DNA from: Megasphaera vaginalis (ex Bordigoni et al. 2020)
GTDB taxonomy: Bacteria > Bacillota > Negativicutes > Veillonellales > Megasphaeraceae
Assembly: GCF_900240295.1 (NCBI RefSeq)
Contig: NZ_OEQB01000005.1
Location: 62,001 to 126,000 of the forward strand
DNA length: 64,000 bases
Reading direction: 5' to 3'
The first letter of the stretch is position 1. Each line of letters opens with the position of its first letter. Positions 1 to 7,818 of this stretch are shown in pieces. Under the pieces are notes generated by a model. It worked only from the letters and a program-made list of their open reading frames with translations. It had not been told where the DNA came from and did no database searches. Position numbers and translations under genes: made by a program.

Positions 1-443
1 ACCATAAAACCGGCAATGGCTTTGGCGTGATTTTTTGTTTGATACCAATTGCTCAAATACCAAGCCATACAAGGGAAGAAGCTGGCTTCACAGATTCCCA
101 AGGCAAAACGGACAAGATAGAATTGCAGATCATTCTGTACAAATGCCGTCAATATGGAAACAATTCCCCAGGAAATCATGATCCGAGAAATCCAGCGACG
201 GGCGCCGAACTTCGTCATTAAAGCCCCGCCCGGCACTTCAAGCAAAAAATATCAAAAAAAGAAAATACCGGCGCCAAAACCGAAGACAGCACTGGAAAAT
301 CCCAGATCAGAGTTCATTTGCAACGCTGCAAAACCGATATTGACGCGATCCAAAATGGAAATAGCAAAGCAAAGGAACAAAAATGGAATCAGCCTATGCG
401 TAACCTTTTTTACTGTACTCCGTTCAATAGCGGATACATCCAT
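1..443 (-). pseudogene. MFS transporter (ACS/sugar-acid type), nonsense-disrupted and cut by the window edge
   Basis: The frame encodes the N-terminal part of a major facilitator of the anion:cation symporter type, with the family pattern LDRVNIGFAALQMN in the first helix, then LLEVPGG and GARRWISRIMISWG. The best start is the ATG at 443, which has GAGGAG eight bases upstream; a GTG at 452 is in frame but lies inside that ribosome site. After about 63 codons the frame meets TGA at 254-252, exactly where relatives have glycine in a FFxGYF segment. The same frame then stays open to base 1 with convincing transporter sequence. It follows the split transketolase genes on the same strand, so uptake of a sugar or sugar acid feeding them is likely. 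A G-to-T change (GGA to TGA), true or a sequencing error, explains the stop. Confidence 0.8.
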
Positions 444-473
444 TATGATCACTCCTCAAATTATCGTATATCT

Positions 474-1397
474 TTACCGAGTTAAAGGCGTTGAACCGTT
501 GCCACAATATTCTCGACAGTAATGCCATTTTTGGCAAGGAGCCGATTCGCCGAAACGATCCTGGATCCCGATACGTTTAACAATGCCTTTCCCCATTTCG
601 GCCGCTACCTCACAAACGGCGCTGCCCAAGCCGTTGATAATATTGTGATCTTCAACGGTAACCACTTTGCCGATCTTTTCAATGCATTCCTTTACAGCAT
701 CAACATCAAGCGGTTTGATTGTGTGCATGTCAAGCACCTTTGCGGAAATACCGAGCTTTCCCAGTTCCTCTGCCGCTTCAATGGCCAGACGAACCGTATC
801 ACCGTTGGCAATAAGGGCTACGTCTTTACCGTCTCGGATCAAATGGGCCTTGCCGATTTCCAGTTCGACACCCTCGTCATAAATGGCGGGAATGGCGTCG
901 CGTGTAAAACGCAGATAAACAGGACCATAACTTGCAGCGGCAGCCGCCGTTAACTGTTTGGCGGCGTAATAATCAGCCGGCATAATAACCGTCATATTCG
1001 GAATGGTACGAAGTACACCCATATCTTCAATCGACTGATGGCTGGCCCCGTCATTGGCAGGTGTCACGCCACCATGCGAGCAGGCGATTTTAACATTCAA
1101 GTTCGGATAACAGATCTCCTGACGGATCATTTCACACATGCGCAGCGATCCGAATACGGCGTACGTGACGACAAACGGAATTTTTCCCGTCGTTGCCAGT
1201 CCTGCCGCCACGCCTGCGGCATTCTGTTCAGCAATCCCGACATTAACATGCTGTTGCGGCAATTCTTTGGAAAATGGCGTCGTTTTGCAGGATTTAGCAA
1301 TATCAACGTCAACTACATAAATATCTTTATTTTTCCTGCCCAACGCGAGTATTTCTTCGCCAAACCCTTCGCGAGTCGCTTTTTTTACACCCATCAT
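474..1397 (-). CDS. transketolase, C-terminal half, with frameshifted tail
   Basis: This is the pyrimidine-binding and C-terminal half of a split transketolase, which works with the preceding N-terminal subunit to move two-carbon ketol units in the pentose phosphate pathway. Visible marks are the early DVDIAKS segment, VGIAEQNAAGVAAGLA with the catalytic glutamate, SHGGVTPANDGASHQ, and a C-terminal domain ending GIQDRFGESAP. The last 22 residues are unlike the family. In another frame the same DNA reads LLAKNGITVENIVATVQRL and stops at 484-482, which is the expected tail. A 14-base deletion between short GCTCCTT repeats near 534-541 would produce this. The start overlaps the stop of the N-terminal subunit gene by four bases. 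Only the last helix region is affected, so residual activity is possible. Confidence 0.85.
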   Translation of the reverse strand: MMGVKKATREGFGEEILALGRKNKDIYVVDVDIAKSCKTTPFSKELPQQHVNVGIAEQNAAGVAAGLATTGKIPFVVTYAVFGSLRMCEMIRQEICYPNLNVKIACSHGGVTPANDGASHQSIEDMGVLRTIPNMTVIMPADYYAAKQLTAAAAASYGPVYLRFTRDAIPAIYDEGVELEIGKAHLIRDGKDVALIANGDTVRLAIEAAEELGKLGISAKVLDMHTIKPLDVDAVKECIEKIGKVVTVEDHNIINGLGSAVCEVAAEMGKGIVKRIGIQDRFGESAPCQKWHYCREYCGNGSTPLTR

Positions 1398-2227
1398 TTT
1401 AACCCTCCTTCAAGTTCCGCCATTGCCTGCTTATATTCCTCATCATTCGGCGCCACGCCATGCCAGCTGCACTCATTTTCCATAAAGGATACGCCTTTCC
1501 CCTTCACGGTATGTGCAAAAATACAGTGCGGTTTTTTATTTTTTCGCATGCGAATCATTTCAAGCGTCTTGGTAATCTCTTCCATGCTATGCCCGTCAAT
1601 TTCATAAGTGTCAAACCCGAATGCCGCAAATTTTTGACCCAAATCAATATTGGGCATAACTTCATCAGTCGTGCCGTCAAGTTGCAAATTGTTGTTATCT
1701 ATAAAAACGATCAGGTTATCCAATTCATATTTGTGCGCTGTATTGGCGGCTTCCCAAATTTCCCCTTCTTGCGCTTCTCCGTCACCGATAACCACGAAAA
1801 CGCGATAATTTTTATTGTCCCGTTTCCCAGCCAATGCCATGCCGACGCCGCAAGCCAGCCCTTGGCCTAAAGAGCCTGTAGAAATATCGATTCCCGGACA
1901 TTTTTTCATATCCGGATGGCCCTGTAAAATACTCCCTTCCTTACGAAGCGTATGTAATTCCGACTCAGGAAAATATCCGCGTGAAGCCAAAGCCGCATAC
2001 TGAATCGGACAAACGTGCCCCTTAGAGAGGATAAAGCGGTCACGGTCTTCCCATTTGGGATTTTCCGGATCAATATCCATTTCGTCAAAATAACATGCTG
2101 CGACAAAATCAGCTGCCGACAGAGAGCCGCCCGGATGTCCCGATTGAGCCTCATAAATCATGGTTATCGCCTTTTTCCTCAAGTCGGCGGCAATGCCTTT
2201 CAACTCTTCCACACTTTTTCGTCTCAT
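1394..2227 (-). CDS. transketolase, N-terminal (thiamine diphosphate-binding) half
   Basis: The 277-residue product is the TPP-binding half of a two-gene transketolase. It has the GHPGGSLSAAD segment near residue 30, SKGHVCPIQYA, TGSLGQGLACGVGMA, and the TPP/Mg motif GDGEAQEGEIWEAANTA followed by DNNNLQLDG. The length matches other N-terminal subunits. It is the first gene of a minus-strand operon continuing into the C-terminal half and an MFS transporter, with a FadR-type regulator gene just upstream. Split transketolases beside a regulator and a transporter usually belong to a sugar or sugar-acid utilisation locus rather than being the only housekeeping copy; that is inference. No lesion is visible in this gene. 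Confidence 0.9.
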   Translation of the reverse strand: MRRKSVEELKGIAADLRKKAITMIYEAQSGHPGGSLSAADFVAACYFDEMDIDPENPKWEDRDRFILSKGHVCPIQYAALASRGYFPESELHTLRKEGSILQGHPDMKKCPGIDISTGSLGQGLACGVGMALAGKRDNKNYRVFVVIGDGEAQEGEIWEAANTAHKYELDNLIVFIDNNNLQLDGTTDEVMPNIDLGQKFAAFGFDTYEIDGHSMEEITKTLEMIRMRKNKKPHCIFAHTVKGKGVSFMENECSWHGVAPNDEEYKQAMAELEGGLK

Positions 2228-2333
2228 TATCTTTCACCCCATCTAAATCGAACTATACTGCTGAATGTAGTAACATCACGATCTTTTTATCATTATATGT
2301 TGAACGTAGGATGTTATCTTGTTTACGATTTCA

Positions 2334-2361
2334 ATTATACTCTCAAGAATCTCCATGTCAA
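2334..2361 (-). promoter_or_regulatory. sigma-70 promoter for the transketolase operon
   Basis: On the minus strand TTGACA (2361-2356) and TATAAT (2339-2334) are separated by 16 bases, giving two perfect consensus hexamers about 105 bases upstream of the transketolase N-terminal start. The leader between them and the gene is AT-rich and holds TAACATC/GATGTTA half-sites that could be operator elements for the neighbouring GntR-type regulator; the pairing is widely spaced and not conclusive. Confidence 0.7.
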
Positions 2362-2433
2362 TGCGTTTTGACGAATTCATTAATGCTTTATTTGCATTTT
2401 CTAACGAGAATTATCTCTTCCCATAATAAATAA

Positions 2434-2482
2434 TAGGAAAAAGCCGAACCTGCTTTTATTCACGCAGATCCGGCTTTTTCCT
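2434..2482 (-). terminator. intrinsic terminator after the GntR-type regulator
   Basis: Arms AGGAAAAAGCCG and CGGCTTTTTCCT can form a hairpin just past the stop codon of the regulator gene. On the minus strand it is followed by a moderately T-rich stretch. It separates the regulator transcript from the transketolase promoter. Confidence 0.65.
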
Positions 2483-2489
2483 ATATTCT

Positions 2490-3209
2490 CTACTCTTCTA
2501 ATGCGCCTTCGTCATAAAAATAACTTTTTTGAATTATTTTTTCGACGTCATTGAATACTCTCCCTTTAATAATGCAATACAGCTCTTGGTGGACGTCATA
2601 CAATTCCTCAAGCTTATGATTCCTGGTCATATGCCGAATCGTCTTATAGCGTATTTCTTTCGTCAATAACCGCGTTACAGCAGCGACTTTGGCAAACAGG
2701 CTGTTATGCGTGCCAATAGACAAGGCTTCATGAAAAGCATTGTCGGCCTCAAAGACAGCCTCAACGTCTTCCGTTTTCGTCATCTCTTTGAAATGCGCCA
2801 GCGCGGCTTTCAGCGCCTGTATGTCTTTATCCGTCGCTTCTATGATATTCAATCGTATAATGCCGATATCGATCCACTCACGCAATGCTTTCAACGCCCC
2901 GAGGGATTCGGAATCTTCCAAGATGATACCGTACAGCAACGGGTCAATCATGGAATCGGAGATGCCTTTCGTCACAAAGGTACCTTCAGGCCGTTTTATC
3001 TCCAAAACGCCGAACGAGACAAGGATCTTAATCGCCTCGCGGACCGAGTTCCGCGATACGCCGAACATATCGGCCAAATCCTGCTCCGGCGGGATTCTGT
3101 CACCCGGACGGATCGTCTTCTCGATTAAGGCCTGTGTCAGTCCGTCAACCACTTGTTGCACGACAGACTTATTTTTTATCGGTTTCAAATAAGGCCTGCT
3201 CTCCGTCAT
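2490..3209 (-). CDS. GntR-family (FadR/FCD subgroup) transcriptional regulator
   Basis: The 239-residue protein has an N-terminal winged helix-turn-helix of GntR type (residues about 12-80, with IRPGDRIPPEQDLADMFGVS and REAIKILVSFGVLEIKRPEGTFV). A C-terminal all-helical FCD ligand domain follows, with DNAFHEAL and a later histidine typical of the metal and ligand pocket. FCD regulators usually respond to sugar acids, hydroxy acids or related metabolites. It lies directly upstream of the transketolase/MFS operon on the same strand, with its own promoter and terminator, so it probably controls that operon and itself. The effector cannot be named from sequence. Confidence 0.9.
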   Translation of the reverse strand: MTESRPYLKPIKNKSVVQQVVDGLTQALIEKTIRPGDRIPPEQDLADMFGVSRNSVREAIKILVSFGVLEIKRPEGTFVTKGISDSMIDPLLYGIILEDSESLGALKALREWIDIGIIRLNIIEATDKDIQALKAALAHFKEMTKTEDVEAVFEADNAFHEALSIGTHNSLFAKVAAVTRLLTKEIRYKTIRHMTRNHKLEELYDVHQELYCIIKGRVFNDVEKIIQKSYFYDEGALEE

Positions 3210-3281
3210 AATCGTCTATGCCTTTCTTAAAATCATGTCTAATTTGACGACAATATAAAAATGCCTTGAATACACGGTGCC

Positions 3282-3325
3282 ATGCTAATTTATTTTAGCA
3301 TACACATAAACAAATGCCTTGTCAA
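3282..3325 (-). promoter_or_regulatory. promoter of the GntR regulator with overlapping palindrome
   Basis: On the minus strand TTGACA (3325-3320) and TATGCT (3302-3297) are spaced by 17 bases. The -10 hexamer lies inside a perfect inverted repeat, ATGCTAA (3282-3288) and TTAGCAT (3295-3301). A palindrome across the -10 and start region is the usual placement of a repressor operator, so autoregulation is the simplest reading. Confidence 0.65.
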
Positions 3326-3424
3326 TCGTTATGTGTTTTTTTTCACATAATTTACGCAAATACTGCAACGCCTGCCGGCAAGCGGTACGGCTACACCATC
3401 TGTCCCGACTTGGCGGCGTTTTTC

Positions 3425-3685
3425 TTATGACCTGTTTTTCAAACATTTGACGGCAGCAATCAAAATGACCGCTCCGACGATGCTGGTAAGCCACGATTCG
3501 ATCTCAAAAAAACCGTTGATCCCGACGATACCGAAATGAGCTAAAATAGCATTTAATCCCATACCGCCGACAATTCCTGAAAGAATATTGGCAATGCTGC
3601 CCATTTTTTCATCGACACCCATAATCTTGCTGCCTACCCAACCGGAAAAGGCGCCGATAATCAACCATGATATCCAACTCATCAT
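3425..3685 (-). CDS. GlsB/YeaQ/YmgE family small membrane protein
   Basis: This 86-residue protein has three hydrophobic segments and the family pattern of glycines: LIIGAFSGWVGSKIMG at the start, then NILSGIVGGMGLNAI and a final SIVGAVILIAAVK helix. Members are called transglycosylase-associated or general-stress membrane proteins and lack an established enzymatic activity. A good ribosome site (GGAGGCGAT) precedes the start. It stands alone between the regulator and the thioesterase remnant. Confidence 0.85.
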   Translation of the reverse strand: MMSWISWLIIGAFSGWVGSKIMGVDEKMGSIANILSGIVGGMGLNAILAHFGIVGINGFFEIESWLTSIVGAVILIAAVKCLKNRS

Positions 3686-3749
3686 ATCGCCTCCTGTACT
3701 GTAACCATGTAATGTTTTGATAACGCGGCCTAGGCCTACACCGCCTGAT

Positions 3750-4152
3750 TCATTTCTCTGCCATCAGCTTGGCTTCGGCTGTCGCCGCAACGGCGCCGGT
3801 CGCTTTATAAACGATGCCCTCCATCAAATACAGACGGTTGCGCTGACTTTTCAAACGGCCGACAACGCGGATTTCTTCACCGATCGGCACGGCTTCCCGG
3901 AATCGAATGTGCAAGTCGGCCGTATATGCCGGCATGCCTGTTTTCTTAAATACATATGTGCCCCATGACTTCGCCAAGAATCGTACTGATAAGGCCGCCA
4001 TGCATGCAGTTGTCATAGCTTTGATGCTGCCGTTGCGGTAAGAAAACGGCTGTGCACGTCTCGCCTTCCAACTGCATGTCAAGCTTCAAACCGATCGGAT
4101 TGTCTTTGCCGCAGGCAAAACACCAGGTATATTCGTTTTCTTTTTTATCCAT
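3750..4152 (-). pseudogene. PaaI-type hot-dog thioesterase, frameshifted
   Basis: Two overlapping reading frames together make one hot-dog thioesterase of about 133 residues. The first (4152 to about 3961) gives CFACGKDNPIGLKL and HGGLISTIL; the second (down to 3750) resumes with YVFKKTGMPAYTADLHIRF and ends AEAKLMAEK. They join at a run of four G residues on the minus strand (3964-3961), where one extra base explains the shift. The usual acidic residue after HGG...TIL is glycine here (ILGEVMG), though a glutamate follows. The start ATG at 4152 has GAGGGAAC upstream. The gene is either inactivated or the assembly has one extra base; read evidence would settle this. Confidence 0.8.
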
Positions 4153-4244
4153 CGTCCCGTTCCCTCATTTCTTCAACATACTTCTTCTGTTATTTAATTA
4201 TATCATAAATCTGTACGACTTAGTTGTTTCTTCTTCCTTTTATA

Positions 4245-4273
4245 TTGACAATTGTTTTCATAATTGTTATAGT
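4245..4273 (+). promoter_or_regulatory. promoter with Fur-box-like element for DUF3793-flavodoxin
   Basis: TTGACA (4245-4250) and TATAGT (4268-4273) are spaced by 17 bases. The stretch 4246-4260, TGACAATTGTTTTCA, matches 11 of 14 positions of the 7-1-7 Fur consensus TGATAATnATTATCA. It overlaps the -35 region, as iron-repressed promoters often do. Induction of flavodoxin under iron shortage would fit. Confidence 0.6.
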
Positions 4274-4310
4274 GAATGCAGAAGATGAAGGTTGCAAAGG
4301 GGGCCTGAAA

Positions 4311-4868
4311 GTGAATATGGATTCTCTGCTTATCTCTTACTGTTCACCTACGTTGGCCCGCTTAAAAATGGCTTCTCTTATCTGTTTGAAGCGGGAAGAC
4401 GCGGGCAGTGATTTTAAGAAAATTATTGATAGTTACAATCATAAATATAATCAAAAAGGATTGTATTTTCGCGTTCTTCATCACTGCTGCGCCCGGTCCT
4501 TGGTATATGTTTACCGCCCTGATATGGTTGCGGCGTATCTTTCGACGCCGACGGTTTCCCGTTTTCTGCAGTCCTACGGCTATCGCCGGGAAGACGCGTT
4601 ATCCGCCTATCTTGCCAGGCTCGAAAAACGATTCCGGAAAGAATCGGATTTCCCCCACGAAACGGGAATTTTTCTCGGTTACCCGCTGGAAGATGTCTGC
4701 GGCTTTATCTTGAACAAGGGAAACGGCGCCAAGCTTTGCGGCTGCTGGAAAGTATACGGCAACGCGGAGCAAGCGAAGCATCTTTTTAAGACCTTTAAAG
4801 CCTGTCGTCAGCATTACATCAACCGATTTGCTGTTGGCATAAATTTAGAGACGTTAATCGTCGCCTAA
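4311..4868 (+). CDS. DUF3793 family protein
   Basis: The 185-residue product belongs to the DUF3793 family found in anaerobic Firmicutes and often next to flavodoxin or iron-transport genes. Typical parts are SPTLARLKMASLI near the start, YRPDMVAAYLSTPTVSRFLQSYGY in the middle and HETGIFLGYPLEDVCGFI, followed by a cysteine-containing CGCWKVYGN segment. The GTG at 4311 is preferred because AGGGGG lies seven bases before it; the ATG at 4317 is an alternative, and a longer in-frame start at 4224 would lie upstream of the promoter elements. The flavodoxin gene follows after 12 bases, so the two are co-transcribed. Its biochemical role is not known. Confidence 0.8.
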   Translation: MNMDSLLISYCSPTLARLKMASLICLKREDAGSDFKKIIDSYNHKYNQKGLYFRVLHHCCARSLVYVYRPDMVAAYLSTPTVSRFLQSYGYRREDALSAYLARLEKRFRKESDFPHETGIFLGYPLEDVCGFILNKGNGAKLCGCWKVYGNAEQAKHLFKTFKACRQHYINRFAVGINLETLIVA

Positions 4869-4880
4869 GGAGGAATTATT

Positions 4881-5294
4881 ATGGTAACAATCGTATACTG
4901 GAGCGGTACGGGAAACACGGAAGCAATGGCGAAAGAAATTGAAGAGGCCGTAAAGAGCGCCGGGGCGGAAGTGGAAACCTTGCTTTTTGAAGATACGTCA
5001 GTCGATGCTGTGGCGGGTAAAGACGTTGTTTTGCTCGGCTGCCCCGCCATGGGTGCCGAAGAATTGGAAGAAACAATCGTCGAACCGTTTTTCACAGAAT
5101 TGGAAGGTAAATTAAGCGGCAAAAAAATCGGCCTTTTCGGCTCTTACGGCTGGGGCACAGGCGAATGGATGGACAACTGGAAGCAGCGCGCGGAAAATGC
5201 CGGCGCTACCGTCATCGGTACCGCCATTGTCAATGAAACGCCGGATAACGCCGAAGAATGCGTTGCTCTCGGCAAAGCGGCCGCGCAAGCATAA
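4881..5294 (+). CDS. flavodoxin
   Basis: This 137-residue short-chain flavodoxin carries FMN and shuttles electrons at low potential in place of ferredoxin. The phosphate-binding loop WSGTGNTEAMA lies at residues 8-18, the LLGCPAMGAEELEE loop and the GLFGSYGWGTGEWMD segment contact the flavin ring. It closely resembles the well-studied Megasphaera elsdenii flavodoxin in length and in each of these loops. The ribosome site is a strong AAGGAGG. The gene ends in a perfect hairpin terminator. The shared Fur-like promoter upstream suggests expression under iron limitation. Confidence 0.95.
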   Translation: MVTIVYWSGTGNTEAMAKEIEEAVKSAGAEVETLLFEDTSVDAVAGKDVVLLGCPAMGAEELEETIVEPFFTELEGKLSGKKIGLFGSYGWGTGEWMDNWKQRAENAGATVIGTAIVNETPDNAEECVALGKAAAQA

Positions 5295-5334
5295 GCGCCC
5301 AAGCATAAGCGCCTAAACAACAATCCCTTAAACG

Positions 5335-5370
5335 ATGAAGGGCATTACAGAAAACTGTAATGCCCTTCAT
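5335..5370 (+). terminator. hairpin terminator between flavodoxin and the convergent MFS gene
   Basis: Perfect 16-base arms ATGAAGGGCATTACAG and CTGTAATGCCCTTCAT enclose an AAAA loop, with TTTT after the plus-strand arm. It lies between two convergent genes and may serve both. Confidence 0.85.
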
Positions 5371-5387
5371 TTTGCTGAAAAACAGCT

Positions 5388-6641
5388 TTATGACTGCAAC
5401 GTCGCCGCCTGACGCCGTTTCGCCCTGATTTCCTCTGCTTTCACTCTGGCCCGAGGATCGGCGCGCGTTCCCAGCAGGCGGCCGTACGAAATATGATAAA
5501 CGCCCAAAGCGGCAAGCGCGATCACTGCCGTCAGAAAAAACATCCACGTAAAACCGGCGCTCTCCTTTATCTCCCCTAAAAGATAGGGGCCGATGCCGAG
5601 GCCGAGATCAAGGGCCACAAAATACGTCGAAGTCGCAACGCCGATACGATGAACCGGTACCATTTTGACGACGACGGCCTGCCCGTTGGACATATAGGTG
5701 CCGTACCCGAGACCGACAAAAACGGCGGACACCAGAACCATCCAGGAAGAGGCGGCCAGGCTCAGCAAGAGAATCCCCAACGCCAGGGAGACGAAACACG
5801 GATAGAGAACATAGTTTTCCCCTTTCCGATCAAAAAGGATGCCCAACGCCGGTCGCGTCAGCGTGATCACGGCGGCATAGACGACGAAGAAAAGCGTTCC
5901 CGCTTCGACCATATGAATTTCCCGCGTGTACGAGGCCATAAAGCCCAAAACTCCGGAATAAGCAAAACCGACGAGAACGGAAACGACGGTAATCGCATTG
6001 ACACGCGGCTCAATGTAGTCGGCAAGGGACCGCCCCTTGTTCTCCTCAACAGCGGCGCCGCCAAATGCCGGTTCCCGGTATTTCATCAGTAAGGCGCCGC
6101 CGATGCAAAATACGATCAGCGCGATACAAAGCCAGACGATCACGGTAAACGCCGTCAACGAAAGCAGCAAAATCCCGAGAAACGGGCCGACGGCAGCCGC
6201 CAGACTGGTACTTAGTCCATAATAATTGATGCCTTCGCCGCGCCGTTTTCCCGGTATGATGCCGGCAACAATCGTGCTCGTCGCCGTAGAGGTAACGCCA
6301 TAAGCAAAACCGTTCACAAAACGAACGGCGTCAAGCACGATTAAATTGGGGATATACAAATAAAAGGCCGTGGAAATAAGATATAAGAACAGGCCTGTAT
6401 GCAACACCTTCCGGCAGCCGTAAACACCGACAAATTTGCCGGCAAAGAGACGTGCCGCGACGGTGCCGATAATATAGATGCCGACGGCCAGGCCGGCCTC
6501 ACTCAGGCTGGCCTGCAACTCGTCCTTGGCAACGACGGCGATGATGACCATCAATAAATAATAAATCAAAAAAACCAACAAGTTGATGACCGTATCCAGA
6601 ATAAAGGACCGTGTCCACAATCGTTCTTTAGCGTCACTCAT
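5388..6641 (-). CDS. MFS transporter
   Basis: The 417-residue protein has twelve predicted membrane segments and MFS signatures: the loop after helix 2 (RLFAGKFVGVYGCRKVL), a GVTSTATSTIVAGIIPGKRRGEG stretch in the first half, and TRPALGILFDRKGE in the matching loop of the second half. It resembles the YfcJ/YhhS-like group of predicted drug or metabolite exporters, but the substrate cannot be read from sequence. A LysR regulator gene lies 79 bases upstream on the same strand and may be co-transcribed. Confidence 0.85.
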   Translation of the reverse strand: MSDAKERLWTRSFILDTVINLLVFLIYYLLMVIIAVVAKDELQASLSEAGLAVGIYIIGTVAARLFAGKFVGVYGCRKVLHTGLFLYLISTAFYLYIPNLIVLDAVRFVNGFAYGVTSTATSTIVAGIIPGKRRGEGINYYGLSTSLAAAVGPFLGILLLSLTAFTVIVWLCIALIVFCIGGALLMKYREPAFGGAAVEENKGRSLADYIEPRVNAITVVSVLVGFAYSGVLGFMASYTREIHMVEAGTLFFVVYAAVITLTRPALGILFDRKGENYVLYPCFVSLALGILLLSLAASSWMVLVSAVFVGLGYGTYMSNGQAVVVKMVPVHRIGVATSTYFVALDLGLGIGPYLLGEIKESAGFTWMFFLTAVIALAALGVYHISYGRLLGTRADPRARVKAEEIRAKRRQAATLQS

Positions 6642-6720
6642 TTCTTTTCCCTCCTATCGGATAGTGACGATTATAAAACGACAGTGACCGTCTGTATAAC
6701 AGAAAAAAAAGATCGTGTCA

Positions 6721-7635
6721 TCAGAAAATTCGATGAGACCGGGCCGGCAACCGGCTTCCCCGTTTCCGCATATATTCGATAAACAAGCGAATATACGTTT
6801 CTTTTTCCGTATGTTTACGATAGACAATGTAAGCCGTAAGCGTCAGCGGATCCGCCAGAGCGCGGCACTGACCGGCAAGCCCCATGACGGCGGCAAGTCG
6901 TTCGGAGACAAGGCAGCCGGCTTTGTTATTTCTGCAAAAATCCACGCTGGCGTAGGGATTGGACAGCTGTATTTCCGCGTGTGAACCGCTGGTCTCCGTA
7001 CCGGCAAAATACGTGCGCAGCCGTCGGTCCATGAAATACTTCGGCGGATACATGACCAGCTGCCGGTTCCACATGAATTCCTTCGATACGGCTCCGCCCG
7101 GCGCAACGTGCGGCGCAAAATAAACAAAGGAATCCGTCGCGAACGGGACCATTTCATAACCGTGCCAACGCGCGGCATCGTCGGCATAAACAGATGCCAT
7201 ATCAATTTTTCCGGCGTGCAGATCGGTCATCACTTCGCTCTCTTCCATATCGTAGACATTGATTGAAAGATCCTCGTGATGAGCGTGCAGGTAAGCGATG
7301 TGCGCATTCATGAGAATATCGCCCATGCTGCGCATTACGCCGACATGCAAAACGGGAAGACGCCGCGCATAAAGGCGCCGTACCCGCTCCGCTGCCGTTT
7401 CCAGCGAGGCGACAACCGCTTCGGCATCACGCAGAAAGCGCTCTCCTTCGACAGTCAGGGCGCTGCCGCGATTGTTGCGAATAATCAGGGGCACGCCGAG
7501 GATGTCTTCCAGTTTTTTAATTTGCGCGCTGAAAGCCGACTGCGTCACATTGGCCGCCTTGGCGGCTGACGTAAAATTCCGCAGCTGACCGTACAGAATA
7601 AAACTCTTCAATTCCTGGATACTCGGTAATTCCAT
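6721..7635 (-). CDS. LysR-family transcriptional regulator
   Basis: The N-terminal winged helix (IQELKSFILYGQLRNFTSAAKAANVTQSAFSAQIKKLEDILGVPLI) is typical of LysR proteins, and a periplasmic-binding-protein-like effector domain follows, giving about 304 residues. The ATG at 7635 is chosen because AGAGGA lies six bases upstream; the ATG at 7641 would abut that site and a longer frame begins at 7713. It precedes the MFS gene on the same strand and is divergent from the EIIA gene. The MFS gene is the natural target candidate. Confidence 0.9.
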   Translation of the reverse strand: MELPSIQELKSFILYGQLRNFTSAAKAANVTQSAFSAQIKKLEDILGVPLIIRNNRGSALTVEGERFLRDAEAVVASLETAAERVRRLYARRLPVLHVGVMRSMGDILMNAHIAYLHAHHEDLSINVYDMEESEVMTDLHAGKIDMASVYADDAARWHGYEMVPFATDSFVYFAPHVAPGGAVSKEFMWNRQLVMYPPKYFMDRRLRTYFAGTETSGSHAEIQLSNPYASVDFCRNNKAGCLVSERLAAVMGLAGQCRALADPLTLTAYIVYRKHTEKETYIRLFIEYMRKRGSRLPARSHRIF

Positions 7636-7818
7636 TGTCATTCCTCTTTCCCGCCATTCCGTTGAACGGCTCATACCTGCCTGACTTGGCAGCACCGGCG
7701 CCGCGCCTTGCACGGAAGGACTGCCGGCAGCGTTGCACCGCCAGCGTATCCTCCATTTGCACGGGGCGCGGCGTCTATGATAAAATAGACATAATTTTTA
7801 ATAAAGGATCGTGAAACC

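Noticed and set aside
252-254. TGA inside the MFS frame as a selenocysteine codon
   Set aside because: It replaces a membrane-helix glycine, no SECIS-like hairpin was seen after it, and the family has no selenoproteins.
5287-5313. Tandem 13-14 bp repeat at the flavodoxin stop codon
   Set aside because: It is only two short units covering the stop region and has no evident function.
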